From assembly GCF_042666655.1 (NCBI RefSeq), contig NZ_JBHTDE010000002.1:496001-560000 (forward strand): a stretch of 64,000 nt of DNA. Direction: 5' to 3'. This document shows, piece by piece, positions 43,754 to 52,491 of this stretch (its first letter is position 1; each line of letters starts with the position of its first letter). The notes under the pieces are model-generated. The model did not search any database. It was not told the origin of the DNA and saw only the letters and a list, made by a program, of their open reading frames with translations. This DNA is from Paracraurococcus sp042666655 (lineage in GTDB: Bacteria > Pseudomonadota > Alphaproteobacteria > Acetobacterales > Acetobacteraceae). A program made the position numbers and the translations under genes.

Positions 43754-43861
43754 GCTGTCCTCCCGTGCCGCGCCTCGGCGTGGTCGGCGGCATCCTCCAC
43801 CCGGGTCGCCGGCCTCGGCAAGCGCGGCTAGGATCGGCGCGGCATCGCAGGGGACCTCCGC

Positions 43862-45475
43862 ATGTACGACGTGATCGTGGTCGGCGCCGGCTCGGCCGGG
43901 GCGCCCCTTGCGGCGCGGCTGAGCGAGGACCCCGGGCGCCGCGTGCTGCTGCTGGAGGCCGGCCGCGACTGGCGCTCGGCCGAGGCGCCGCATGCCCTGC
44001 GCAGCGCCAACATCATCCCCTTCATGCACGACCCGGCGCACCAGGCGGCCTGGCAATGGCCCGGGCTGATGACCCGGCGCACCGCGGCGCAGGCGCCGAA
44101 ATTCTACTGGCGCGGCAAGGCGCTCGGCGGCTCCTCGGCGGTCAATGCGCAGATCGCCATCCGCGGCGTGCCCGCCGCCTTCGATGCCTGGGCCGAGGCC
44201 GGCTGCGAGGGCTGGTCCGCCCACGACGTCCTGCCGATCTTCGACGCCATCGAGGACGATGCCGAGACCGGCACCGCCCCCGGCATCCGCCGCGGCGGCC
44301 CGCTGCCGGTGCATCGCGCGCCGCTGGGCGAATGGGGCGCGGTGGACCTCGCGCTGCGCGACGCGGCGCTGGCCGCGGGCTATGCCTGGAAGGCCGACCT
44401 CAACGCGCCGGCGGGGGAGGGCATCTCCTGCAACCCGATCAACAGCCGCGACGGGCTGCGCGTGACGACCAACGACGGCTACCTGGAACCCGCGCGCGGC
44501 CGGCCCAACCTGACGATCCGCGGCGGCGCGCTGGTCGACCGCGTGGTCTTCGACGGCAGCCGCGCCCGCGGCGTGCGTGTCCGCTTCGGCGAGGTCTGGG
44601 AGGAGATCGCGGCGCGCGAGGTGGTGCTCTGCGCCGGCGCGATCCACAGTCCCGGCATCCTGATGCGGTCGGGCATCGGGCCGGCGGCGGCGCTGGCCGC
44701 GCTCGGCATCCCCGTGCTGCACGACCTGCCGGCGGTCGGCCAGCATTTCATGGACCACCCGATCCTGCGCGCGACACTGGCGCTGAAGCCGGCGCATGTC
44801 GCGCAGGGGCCGGATGCGCGCCACACCAATTGCTGCCTGACCTACAGCAGCGGCCTCGGCGGCGGCGGTGAGCGGGACATGATCATGATCGCCTACAACC
44901 ACCGCGGCCTGGTCGGCGACCGGCCGGCCGCCTCGGGCGCGATCGGCGTCGCGCTCTACGACGCCTTCTCGCGCGGCGAGGTGCGGCTCGCCTCGGCCGA
45001 CCCGGAGGCGCAGCCCGTCGTCGAGGAGAACATGCTGGCCGACCCGCGCGACCGGCTGCGGCTGCGCGACGGCGTGCGCCGGCTGGCCGCGCTCTGCGCC
45101 CGGCCGCAGGTCGCCGGCCTGGCCGATTCCATCACCTTCGGCGACAGCCCGCTGACCATGGACGACGCCGCGGCGCTGCCGGACGACGCGCTGGACGCGC
45201 TGATGCTGGCCGAGGCCGGCGACATCCAGCACGCCGCCGGCACCTGCCGCATGACGGCGTACGAGGACCCGCGCGGCGTGGTGGACCCGGACCTCGCCGT
45301 CCGCGGCGTCGCCGGGCTGCGCGTCGCCGATGCCTCCATCATGCCGACCGACTGCCGCGCCAACCTGCACTTCACCTGCGTCATGATCGGCGAGAACCTG
45401 GCGCGGCGGATGCGCCGCGACGCGTGCACGACGCGTGCGGCCTTGCCCACGCATCGTGCACCAGGCTTTACCTGA
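43862..45475 (+). CDS. GMC-family FAD oxidoreductase
   Basis: A 537-residue glucose-methanol-choline oxidoreductase. The FAD loop is YDVIVVGAGSAGAPLAARLS; GKALGGSSAVNAQIAIRG is GMC signature 1 and VVLCAGAIHSPGILMRSGIG signature 2; the active-site His lies in CRANLHFTCVMIGENLA near the C-terminus. It oxidises an alcohol, possibly choline-like or an aromatic alcohol. No signal peptide is seen. It converges with GH15 with 47 bases between the stops. Confidence 0.9.
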   Translation: MYDVIVVGAGSAGAPLAARLSEDPGRRVLLLEAGRDWRSAEAPHALRSANIIPFMHDPAHQAAWQWPGLMTRRTAAQAPKFYWRGKALGGSSAVNAQIAIRGVPAAFDAWAEAGCEGWSAHDVLPIFDAIEDDAETGTAPGIRRGGPLPVHRAPLGEWGAVDLALRDAALAAGYAWKADLNAPAGEGISCNPINSRDGLRVTTNDGYLEPARGRPNLTIRGGALVDRVVFDGSRARGVRVRFGEVWEEIAAREVVLCAGAIHSPGILMRSGIGPAAALAALGIPVLHDLPAVGQHFMDHPILRATLALKPAHVAQGPDARHTNCCLTYSSGLGGGGERDMIMIAYNHRGLVGDRPAASGAIGVALYDAFSRGEVRLASADPEAQPVVEENMLADPRDRLRLRDGVRRLAALCARPQVAGLADSITFGDSPLTMDDAAALPDDALDALMLAEAGDIQHAAGTCRMTAYEDPRGVVDPDLAVRGVAGLRVADASIMPTDCRANLHFTCVMIGENLARRMRRDACTTRAALPTHRAPGFT

Positions 45476-45522
45476 TCGCGGGAGTCAGCGCTTTCGGCGA
45501 TGACGCCCCAATGCATCCTGGC

Positions 45523-47334
45523 CTAATCGTCGGCGGCCAGGCTATGGCCCGAGCGCTGCTCCGCCGGCTTCACCGCCCGCGCCAGGTTGCCGGCGGTGCT
45601 GACCAGCGCGACATGCGAGAAGGCCTGCGGGAAATTGCCCACCTGCCGGCCGGCCTGCGGGTCGTATTCCTCGGCCAGCAGACCGACGTCGTTGCGCAGC
45701 GCCAGCAGCCGCTCGAACAGCGCGCGGGCCTCGTCGCGCCGGCCGAGCATGACGTAGTTGTCGGCCAGCCAGAAGCTGCAGGCGAGGAAGGCGCCTTCGC
45801 CGGGCGGCAGCCCGTCCGCCACCGTGGCGGTGTCGTAGCGGCGGACCAGCCCGTCTCGCAGCAGCTCGCGCTCGATCGCCGCGACGGTCCCGGCGACGCG
45901 GGGATCCTCCGGCGGCAGGAAGCCGACCAGCGGGATCATCAGCAGGCTGGCATCGAGCTGCGGCGCGCCGTAGGACTGCACGAAGGTGCCGCGCGCCGCG
46001 TCGAAGCCGTGGCGGCAGACATCGGCATGGATGCGGTCGCGCACCGCGCGCCATTGCGCCAGCGGCCCGCGCAGGCCGAATTCCTCGATCCCCCGCACCG
46101 CGCGGTCCAGCGCCACCCAGGCCATCACCTTGGAATAGGTGAAGTGCCGGCGCGGCCCGCGCACCTCCCAGATTCCCTCGTCGGGCTGGTCCCACAGATC
46201 GACGAGCCGGTTGGTCAGGGTGCGTTCCAGCCCCCAGGCATCGTCGCTCGGCGGGATGCCGGCGCGGCGCGCATGGTGCATGGCGTCCATCAGCTCGCCA
46301 TAGACATCCAGCTGCAACTGCCCCGCGGCGGCATTGCCGATGCGCACCGGCTTGGCCCCCTGGTAGCCGGACAGGAAGTCCAGTTCATGCTCCTCCAGCC
46401 GCCGCTCGCCAGCCAGGCCATACATGATCTGCAGCTTGTCCGGGCTGCCGGCGACCGCGCGCAGCAGCCATTCGCGCCAGGCCGCGGCCTCCTCGACATA
46501 GCCGCCATCCATCAGCGCCAGCAGGGTCAGCGTCGCGTCGCGCAGCCAGCAGAAGCGGTAGTCCCAGTTGCGCGTGCCGCGCAGCTGTTCGGGCAGGGAG
46601 GTCGTGGCGGCGGCGACGATGCCCCCGGTTTCGTGGTGTGCCAGGCCGCGCAGGGTGATGAGGGAGCGGTTCACCGCCTCGGCCCACTCGCCGCCCTGCC
46701 GGCCGCGCGCCGACCAGGCCTGCCATTCGCCGGTCTCGGCGGCCAGCACCGCCTCGGCCGTCACCCGCGGCGGCAGCGGCCGGAAGGATGGCGTCCAGGT
46801 CAGCACGAAGGGCACCGTCTCGCCGGCGGCGACCGCGAACTCGGCCACCGTCGTCATGCGTTCGCCATGCAGCGGCACGGTGGTGTCCAGCAGCAGCCGG
46901 TCCGGCCCGGCGATGGCGCGCAGCCGCCCGTCCTCCAGCCGCGAGACCCAGGGGGTGTCGCGGCCATAGTCGAAGCGCATGGCGAGATCCGTCCGCATCG
47001 CCAGCCGCCCCCGTTCGCCGCGGACCAGCCGGACGATGTCGGTCGCGCCGTCGCGCCGGTGCATGCAGTCGATCAGCGTCACCGCGCCGTCCGCGGTCTC
47101 GAAGCGCGTCTCCAGCACCATGGTGCCGGGGCGGTAGCGGCGGGTGACCCGGGCCGCCGGGTGGCAGGGAGCGATCCGCCAGCGGCCGTTCTCCGCCGTG
47201 CCCAGCAGGGCGGCGAAGCAGGCCGGGCTGTCGAAGCGCGGCAGGCAGAGCCAGTCGATGCTGCCGTCGCGGCCGACCATCGCCATGGTTTCGCGGTTGC
47301 CGATGACCGCGTAGTCCTCGATGCGGAGCGCCAT
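45523..47334 (-). CDS. Glycoside hydrolase family 15 protein
   Basis: A 603-residue GH15 enzyme with the N-terminal beta-sandwich (IEDYAVIGNRETMAMVGRDG, SIDWLCLPRFDSP) and an (alpha/alpha)6 barrel. WDYRFCWLRDATLTLLAL is the conserved substrate-binding motif and QLQLDVYGELMDAMH the second. Bacterial relatives act as glucoamylases or trehalases. The window also holds otsBA, so trehalose turnover is possible, but the genes are 38 kb apart. The ATG lies one base after the stop of the upstream dehydrogenase gene, so the two form an operon. Confidence 0.9.
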   Translation of the reverse strand: MALRIEDYAVIGNRETMAMVGRDGSIDWLCLPRFDSPACFAALLGTAENGRWRIAPCHPAARVTRRYRPGTMVLETRFETADGAVTLIDCMHRRDGATDIVRLVRGERGRLAMRTDLAMRFDYGRDTPWVSRLEDGRLRAIAGPDRLLLDTTVPLHGERMTTVAEFAVAAGETVPFVLTWTPSFRPLPPRVTAEAVLAAETGEWQAWSARGRQGGEWAEAVNRSLITLRGLAHHETGGIVAAATTSLPEQLRGTRNWDYRFCWLRDATLTLLALMDGGYVEEAAAWREWLLRAVAGSPDKLQIMYGLAGERRLEEHELDFLSGYQGAKPVRIGNAAAGQLQLDVYGELMDAMHHARRAGIPPSDDAWGLERTLTNRLVDLWDQPDEGIWEVRGPRRHFTYSKVMAWVALDRAVRGIEEFGLRGPLAQWRAVRDRIHADVCRHGFDAARGTFVQSYGAPQLDASLLMIPLVGFLPPEDPRVAGTVAAIERELLRDGLVRRYDTATVADGLPPGEGAFLACSFWLADNYVMLGRRDEARALFERLLALRNDVGLLAEEYDPQAGRQVGNFPQAFSHVALVSTAGNLARAVKPAEQRSGHSLAADD

Positions 47335-47335
47335 G

Positions 47336-48379
47336 TCAGAGCGTGAAGTCGATGATGGTCTTGATGTCGTCCGGCTGCCGCGCCACCGCGGCGCGCCAGT
47401 TCTCCAGCGGCTCCCGCCGCGTCACCAGCCGGCCGAGCCAGGCGCGGTCCGCCTTGGCCAGCGCCGCGGCCGCGGCGTGGTAGTGCCGCAGGTTGGCGTT
47501 GACCGTGCCGAACAGCACCTGGTTGCCCAGCACCATCCGGCGTTCCAGCGTGCCGGCATCGACGCAGATGCGCTTCTCCCCGGCGGAGACTCCGGCCTGG
47601 CAGCAGATGCCTCCGGGCGCCAGCTGCAGCGTCGCCTCCATCACCAGCGCCGGCACGCCGGTGCATTCCAGCACCACGTCCGGGTGGAAGGGCAGGTCGG
47701 CGATGCGGCCGGTGTAGTAGGTGGCGCCGAGGGCGCGGGCCAGCTCCGCCTGGGCGCCTTCGCGCCGCGCCAGCACATGCACCTCCAGCCCGCGCTGGGC
47801 GCCCATCATGGCCGCCAGCAGGCCGATCGGCCCGGCCCCGGTGACCAGCACGCTGCGCGGCGCCCAGCGGGCGCGCAGGCCGATGCGGTCGATATGCTCC
47901 CAGGCCTTGGCCAGGATGCTGGCGGGTTCCAGCAGCACGCCGAGCGCGCCCAGTCTGCGGTCGACCGGCACCAGGAATTCGGCCTCGATCCGGAAGCGCT
48001 CGGCGGCATAGCCGTGCCGCTGCTTGATGCCGCGCTCGGTGTAGCGGCCGTTGCGGCACATGTCCCATTCGCCGGCGCCGCAGGCGAGGCACGGCACCGG
48101 GTCGGGCCGCCGGACCACGCCGGCGACCAGGTCGCCGCGGCGGAAATCGCTGCCGGCGGGCGCCTCCAGCACCTCGCCCAGCGATTCGTGGCCGATGATC
48201 AGCCGTTCCTCGCCGTCGGGCGCCCAGCCGTAGTCGCCGGCCAGGATTTCCGTGTCCGTGCCGCAGACGCCGACCGCCAGGGTGCGGACCAGGATGGGGC
48301 CGTCGGCCGCCGGCGGCTCCGGCATCTCGACCACCGCACCCGAATCCGCCCGTCCTGGGATCACCGTGAGTGCCCGCAA
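47336..48379 (-). CDS. Glucose 1-dehydrogenase-like zinc alcohol dehydrogenase
   Basis: A 347-residue MDR enzyme of the glucose dehydrogenase type. The catalytic-zinc Cys is in VGVCGTDTEILAG; GHESLGEV and the structural block PCLACGAGEWDMCRNG follow; the NAD(P) loop is VLVTGAGPIGLLAAM. The start is a TTG at 48379, giving LRALTVIPG. It forms an operon with GH15 one base downstream: glucose released by GH15 could be oxidised to gluconolactone here (inference). It is divergent from the M15-like gene. Confidence 0.85.
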   Translation of the reverse strand: MRALTVIPGRADSGAVVEMPEPPAADGPILVRTLAVGVCGTDTEILAGDYGWAPDGEERLIIGHESLGEVLEAPAGSDFRRGDLVAGVVRRPDPVPCLACGAGEWDMCRNGRYTERGIKQRHGYAAERFRIEAEFLVPVDRRLGALGVLLEPASILAKAWEHIDRIGLRARWAPRSVLVTGAGPIGLLAAMMGAQRGLEVHVLARREGAQAELARALGATYYTGRIADLPFHPDVVLECTGVPALVMEATLQLAPGGICCQAGVSAGEKRICVDAGTLERRMVLGNQVLFGTVNANLRHYHAAAAALAKADRAWLGRLVTRREPLENWRAAVARQPDDIKTIIDFTL

Positions 48380-48548
48380 TGTCCTGTTCCCTTGCCGCGA
48401 CCGGCGACAACGCAGCGCAACCGGCACACGTTCGCCGCAGTGCCGGCTTGTTCACATCCGGTTCATGAACCGCAGCGCAGAACACGCCTGCGCGTGACCG
48501 GCGCCCGGCGGGTTCCCACCCGCGCGCCTGCCGTCTACCAGGATAGCC

Positions 48549-49175
48549 ATGCGACGTCGGACCCTGCTGCTCGCGGCCTCTGCCGCGTTCCCCCTGCCTG
48601 CGCTCGCCGCGCCCCGACGGCCCGTGTTGCGGCGGCTGGCGATCCGCCATGCCGCCACCGGCGACCGCTTCGCCGGCCCCTGGCACGACGGCCGCACCGC
48701 CGACCCGGCCGCGATGGCGGAGCTTTCGCAGGTCCTGGCGGATACCCGCACCGGCGCCATCCTGCCTTTCGACCCGGCCGCGATCGAGGTGCTGTGGGAG
48801 GTTGCGCGGCGCGCCAACCTGGCCGGCGAGCTCACCATCCTCTCGGGCTACCGCACGCCGCAGACCAACACCGCGGTGCACGGCGCCGGGGACAGCCAGC
48901 ACCTGCGGGCCGGGGCGGTCGACGTGATGCTGGCATCGGACCGGCTCGGCGCCTTCGCCGAGCAGGCCGTCCTGCTCGGCCGTGGCGGGGTCGGGGTCTA
49001 CCAGGCGCGCGGCTTCGTCCATGTCGACAGCGGCCCGGTGCGGCGCTGGGGCGACATGCCCGGCGCGCTGGCCGGCTTGCCGGTCACGGCCGGCGGGCAG
49101 CCACGGCGGCTCAACCTGACCTTCGACCCGCTGGCCAGCATGGCGGAAGCCTGGGGCAAGACCCGGATCAGATAG
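48549..49175 (+). CDS. DUF882/peptidase M15-like periplasmic protein
   Basis: A 208-residue exported protein. The N-terminus MRRRTLLLAASAAFPLPALA is a signal peptide of the twin-Arg-like type. The zinc-peptidase pattern is ILSGYRTPQTN, then SQHLRAGAVDVML and YQARGFVHVDSGPVRRW, as in the YcbK/DUF882 murein-endopeptidase-like family. It probably cleaves peptidoglycan cross-links. Its last 8 bases overlap the last 8 of the convergent AI-2E-type gene. Confidence 0.85.
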   Translation: MRRRTLLLAASAAFPLPALAAPRRPVLRRLAIRHAATGDRFAGPWHDGRTADPAAMAELSQVLADTRTGAILPFDPAAIEVLWEVARRANLAGELTILSGYRTPQTNTAVHGAGDSQHLRAGAVDVMLASDRLGAFAEQAVLLGRGGVGVYQARGFVHVDSGPVRRWGDMPGALAGLPVTAGGQPRRLNLTFDPLASMAEAWGKTRIR

Positions 49176-50250
49176 GCCGCTCCGCCGTCCATTCCTGCCA
49201 GAGCAGCGCCAGCGCCGCCATGACCGCCGGGCCGAGGAAGAGCCCCAGCAGCCCCCAGGTCTCCACCCCGCCGAGGATGCCCAGCAGCACCAGCAGGAAG
49301 GGCAGCCGGGTGGCCCCGCCGATCAGCGCCGGGCGGAAGACGTGGTCGGCGACGAACACCACCACCAGGCCGAAGCCGAACACCGCCGCCCCGGCGGTCG
49401 CCGCGCCCTGCGCCGCCAGCGCCAAGGCGGCGATGCCGAAGACCAGCGGCGCGGCGAAGGGGATCATCGCCGCCAGCGCGGTCACCGCGCCCAGCAGGGT
49501 GGGGTGCGGCACGCCCGCCATGGCATAGGCGATGCCGAGCAGCACGCCCTCCGCCAGCCCGACCAGCACCAGCCCGTCCACCGTGCCGTGCACCGAGGCC
49601 ACCATCTGCCGCGCCACCCGTTCCCCGGCCGGGCCCAGCAGCCGGGCGCTGGCGCGCAGGCTCTGCGCCACCAGCGCCTCGCCGTCGCGGAACAGGAAGA
49701 ACAGGGTCAGGATGGTGAAGCCGAACAGCACCGCCCGATGCGCCAGGTTGGCGCCGAGCTGGCGGCCGACATCCAGCACCTCCGGCGTGTTGAGGCGCGC
49801 CAGGATCTCCCGCGCGCCGCCGGGGCCGGCCAGGTTGTCCTGCCACCAGGCGGCGGCCTGGGCGCCGAGCACGGGCAGGCCGGCGAGCCAGCCGGGCGGG
49901 GCCAGGCCGTCCCGTTCGGCTGCCTGCAGCCAGTGCAGCAGCGCGCCGGCCTCGCGCCCCGCCTGGATCGCCAGCAGGCCGAGCGGCAGCAGGAACAACA
50001 GCGCGATGCCGATGGCGAAGGCTGCCGGCAGCAGGATGCCGTGGCCCCGCACCGGGATGCGCCGCCGGGCGCGGCGATAGAGCGGCCAGGTGGCGACCGC
50101 GAGGATCACCGCCCAGACCAGCGCCGGCAGGAAGGCATGCAGGGTCCAGAGCCCCAGCAGCACCAGGCCGCAGGCGAGGGCGATGCGGGCCGCCATGGGA
50201 TAGCGGCCGGTCGGCGGCGGTGGCGGCAAGGCGGCCGGATCGGGGCGCAT
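49168..50250 (-). CDS. AI-2E family transporter
   Basis: A 360-residue integral membrane protein with about eight hydrophobic segments. AILAVATWPLYRRARRRI at the N-terminus and the long amphipathic middle (residues 85–190) followed by FLFRDGEALVAQSL are typical of the YdiK/TqsA family. VFRPALIGGATRLPFLLVLL marks the C-terminal conserved block. The substrate is unknown; family members have been linked to AI-2 export and to Na/H antiport. ATG at 50250 has AGGA about 7 bases upstream. Confidence 0.88.
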   Translation of the reverse strand: MRPDPAALPPPPPTGRYPMAARIALACGLVLLGLWTLHAFLPALVWAVILAVATWPLYRRARRRIPVRGHGILLPAAFAIGIALLFLLPLGLLAIQAGREAGALLHWLQAAERDGLAPPGWLAGLPVLGAQAAAWWQDNLAGPGGAREILARLNTPEVLDVGRQLGANLAHRAVLFGFTILTLFFLFRDGEALVAQSLRASARLLGPAGERVARQMVASVHGTVDGLVLVGLAEGVLLGIAYAMAGVPHPTLLGAVTALAAMIPFAAPLVFGIAALALAAQGAATAGAAVFGFGLVVVFVADHVFRPALIGGATRLPFLLVLLGILGGVETWGLLGLFLGPAVMAALALLWQEWTAERPI

Positions 50251-50514
50251 GCGGGGTCCTGTCAGGAGAATCGGCGGGCGGGATGCGGCCGGGCGGGGCC
50301 GAGTCGCGGCCCCTGCGATGCGCGTCGCCGGGCCGTGCCGGCCACGCCGCCGGATGTGGCCGCGACCGCGCGGGCCTGTCCAGTCCAGCAAATTCCGCGA
50401 GTCGCGCCGCCTGCGGCCGATTTCGCGCACATTCCTACGCACCGGATGCCACGAGACGACTGACGCCGCGCGATCTTCTCGCTATGAGGCGAGGACTCGC
50501 AGGGAGTCATGCCT

Positions 50515-50823
50515 ATGTCGAAGAAGTTCCTCACCGACGTCATCGTCCAGTCCACCGAGATGCCGGCGATCGCCGCCAACCGCCTGGCCGCCGACCTGAT
50601 CGCGGCGATCAAGACCGAGATCACCGGCACGGGGCGCTTCACGCTGCCCGATTTCGGCTCCTTCGTGGTCAAGGAGACGCCGAAGCGCACCGCGATGAAC
50701 CCGCGCACCGGCGAGAAGGTGGCGGTGAAGGCCGGCGCGACCGTGCGCTTCAAGGCCAGCCCGGCGCTGAAGGATGCCGCGCTCGCCAGCATGAAGAAGG
50801 CGAAGAAGAAGGCGAAGGCCTGA
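50515..50823 (+). CDS. HU-family DNA-binding protein
   Basis: A 102-residue histone-like protein. The helical N-terminal half, FLTDVIVQSTEM..., and the DNA-arm region GRFTLPDFGSFVVKETPKR and AMNPRTGEKVAVKAG match HU/IHF. The C-terminus is a Lys/Ala tail (KKAKKKAKA) extending beyond standard HU. ATG at 50515 is chosen because AGGGAG lies 8 bases upstream; the ATG at 50509 is too close to it. A structured 3' region follows. Confidence 0.9.
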   Translation: MSKKFLTDVIVQSTEMPAIAANRLAADLIAAIKTEITGTGRFTLPDFGSFVVKETPKRTAMNPRTGEKVAVKAGATVRFKASPALKDAALASMKKAKKKAKA

Positions 50824-50828
50824 GAGTT

Positions 50829-50899
50829 TGTGAAGGAATGCCCCTGAGCCGCGAAGTGGTCGGGAAAGGCCCAATGCCGCCGAAGGGGATTCCTTCGCA
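50829..50899 (+). other. Long-range hairpin after the HU gene
   Basis: TGTGAAGGAATGCCCC at 50829–50844 pairs with GGGGATTCCTTCGCA at 50885–50899, with one bulge and a roughly 40-base GC-rich loop. The pairing sequences are less GC-biased than the region, which makes chance less likely. It may be a 3' UTR structure or small RNA. Confidence 0.45.
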
Positions 50900-50975
50900 A
50901 GTTCGGTTTCTGCACGGGCGCTGAGCCTGCCGGCCGGCCCCGCCGCGGGGTCGGCCTGGCTGCGGAAACCCCTGT

Positions 50976-50999
50976 GGGCGGCCCCGGTCGGGGCCGCCC
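50976..50999. terminator. Strong hairpin between convergent HU and DUF4440 genes
   Basis: A perfect 10-base-pair stem (GGGCGGCCCC/GGGGCCGCCC) with a four-base GGTC loop, symmetrical so that it can act on both strands. It is the likely terminator for both convergent genes; no long T run follows. Confidence 0.6.
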
Positions 51000-51007
51000 C
51001 GCCGGGG

Positions 51008-51457
51008 TCAGATCCGGTAGGCCTGGCGCGCCAGCAACCGCCAATTGCCGCCATCCTTGCTCCAGACCTGCAGCACGCCGATCCGCACCGGCGTGACCTT
51101 GCCGGCCGGGTCCACGGTCTCGCCGGTCAGCAGGTGCCGGACGATCGCCTCGTCCGAGCTGATGCCGATCGTCTGCTCGGTCAGCTCGATCTTGCGGAAG
51201 GCGCTGGCCTTGCTCTCGAGATAGGCGATGAACTGCGCCTTGGTCTCGATCCGCCCCGCGGAATGGCCGTAGCTCAGCGCGGGCGAGGTCAGGGCTTCGA
51301 GCTGCGCCCGGTCGACGGCGATCATCGCCTTGTTCAGCGCCTCGACCGCGGCGGCGACCTGGGCCTGGTCGCCCGACTGGGCACGGGCGAGGCCTGGTGC
51401 GAGGAGCAACGCGGCGGCGGCGCCGAGGCCGGCCATCTGGCGGCGTGCGAAGGTCAT
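51008..51457 (-). CDS. Exported SnoaL/DUF4440-like protein
   Basis: A 149-residue protein with a signal peptide (TFARRQMAGLGAAAALLLAP, cleavage after ARAQ). The rest is an NTF2-like cone: AVEALNKAMIAVDRAQLEAL, SYGHSAGRIETKAQFIAYLE and VLQVWSKDGGNWRLLARQA. It is a periplasmic small-ligand or enzyme-like protein of unknown role. Its ATG follows GGGAGA. Confidence 0.82.
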   Translation of the reverse strand: MTFARRQMAGLGAAAALLLAPGLARAQSGDQAQVAAAVEALNKAMIAVDRAQLEALTSPALSYGHSAGRIETKAQFIAYLESKASAFRKIELTEQTIGISSDEAIVRHLLTGETVDPAGKVTPVRIGVLQVWSKDGGNWRLLARQAYRI

Positions 51458-51587
51458 GGCAGTCTCTCCCTTGTGTGTTGGGTTCTTGTAGCAGGCGAAG
51501 CCTAGGCGCCGGCTTTTGCCGCGTCCATCGCCTGGCCGCGGCAGCGCCGGGCTTCCGCCGGCCGCCGCCGCGCGGCATGGTCGGGCG

Positions 51588-52409
51588 GTGGCACCGATCC
51601 TTCCCCTGGACGCGCTTTCCGACCGGCAGGCGGCGATCCTTGCCGTGGCGCGCGGCGCCGGGCGCGTCGCGGTGGAGGAATTGGCCGCCCGCTTCGGCGT
51701 CAGCCCGCAGACCATCCGCAAGGACCTCAACACGCTGTGCGACCGCCGGCTGCTGGCGCGGCAGCATGGCGGGGCGATGCTGGCCTCGGGGGTCGAGAAC
51801 CTGGGCTATGCCGCCCGCCGCGCCCTGGCGCAGGCCGAGAAGCGCCGCATCGCCGCCCGCTGCGCCGCGCTGATCCCGGACGGGTCCAGCCTGTTCCTCA
51901 ACATCGGCACGACGACCGAGGAAGTGGCGCGCGCCCTGCTGCACCATCGCAACCTGCTGGTGGTGACCAACAACATCCACGTCGTCTCCATCCTGCTGCC
52001 CTGCGAGGGGGTCGAGGTGGTGGTCGCCGGCGGGCCGGTGCGGCGCGCCGATGGCGGCATCGTCGGCGAGGCGACGGTCGACCTCGTCGCCCAGTTCAAG
52101 CTGGATTTCGCGGTGATCGGTGCCTCGGCGCTCGACGAGGCGGGCGGGCTGCTGGACTACGACTACCGCGAGGTGCGGGTGGCGCGCGCCATCCTGGGCA
52201 ATGCGCGGCGCGCGATCCTGGTGGCGGATGCGGGGAAGTTCGAACGCTCGGCGCCGGTGCGGATCGGCCATGTCTCCCAGCTGCACTGCGTGGTGATGGA
52301 CCGTGCCCCGCCGGCGGGCTTCGCCGCGGCCTGCCGGGCGGCAGGGACGCAGCTGGAACTGGCCGGGCCGGGGGAAAGCGCGGCATTCGATGAAACCGCA
52401 ACCCGCTGA
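51588..52409 (+). CDS. glpR: DeoR-family regulator of glycerol genes
   Basis: A 273-residue DeoR-type repressor. The helix-turn-helix is in VEELAARFGVSPQTIRKDLN near residue 30, followed by the sugar-phosphate sensor domain with the family loop LNIGTTTEEVARAL and VVAGGPVRRADGGIVGEA. Its position just upstream of glpD and glpK supports GlpR, which responds to glycerol or glycerol-3-phosphate. The start is GTG at 51588. Confidence 0.88.
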   Translation: MAPILPLDALSDRQAAILAVARGAGRVAVEELAARFGVSPQTIRKDLNTLCDRRLLARQHGGAMLASGVENLGYAARRALAQAEKRRIAARCAALIPDGSSLFLNIGTTTEEVARALLHHRNLLVVTNNIHVVSILLPCEGVEVVVAGGPVRRADGGIVGEATVDLVAQFKLDFAVIGASALDEAGGLLDYDYREVRVARAILGNARRAILVADAGKFERSAPVRIGHVSQLHCVVMDRAPPAGFAAACRAAGTQLELAGPGESAAFDETATR

Positions 52410-52491
52410 CGCGCGATTGGGCTTCGTATTTTTCACTTGAGCTTGCGTTTCGGCCTCGGGCAGGATGCGGGCGGCCAGCGGGGAAGCCAGC
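52410..52491 (+). promoter_or_regulatory. Possible glpD promoter/operator region
   Basis: The short spacer between glpR and glpD holds an AT-rich patch (TTCGTATTTTTCACTTGAGC followed by TTGCGTTTCGG), unusual for this genome. TTTCG-like half-sites recur in it, as expected for a DeoR-type operator, but no exact repeat is evident. Confidence 0.35.
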
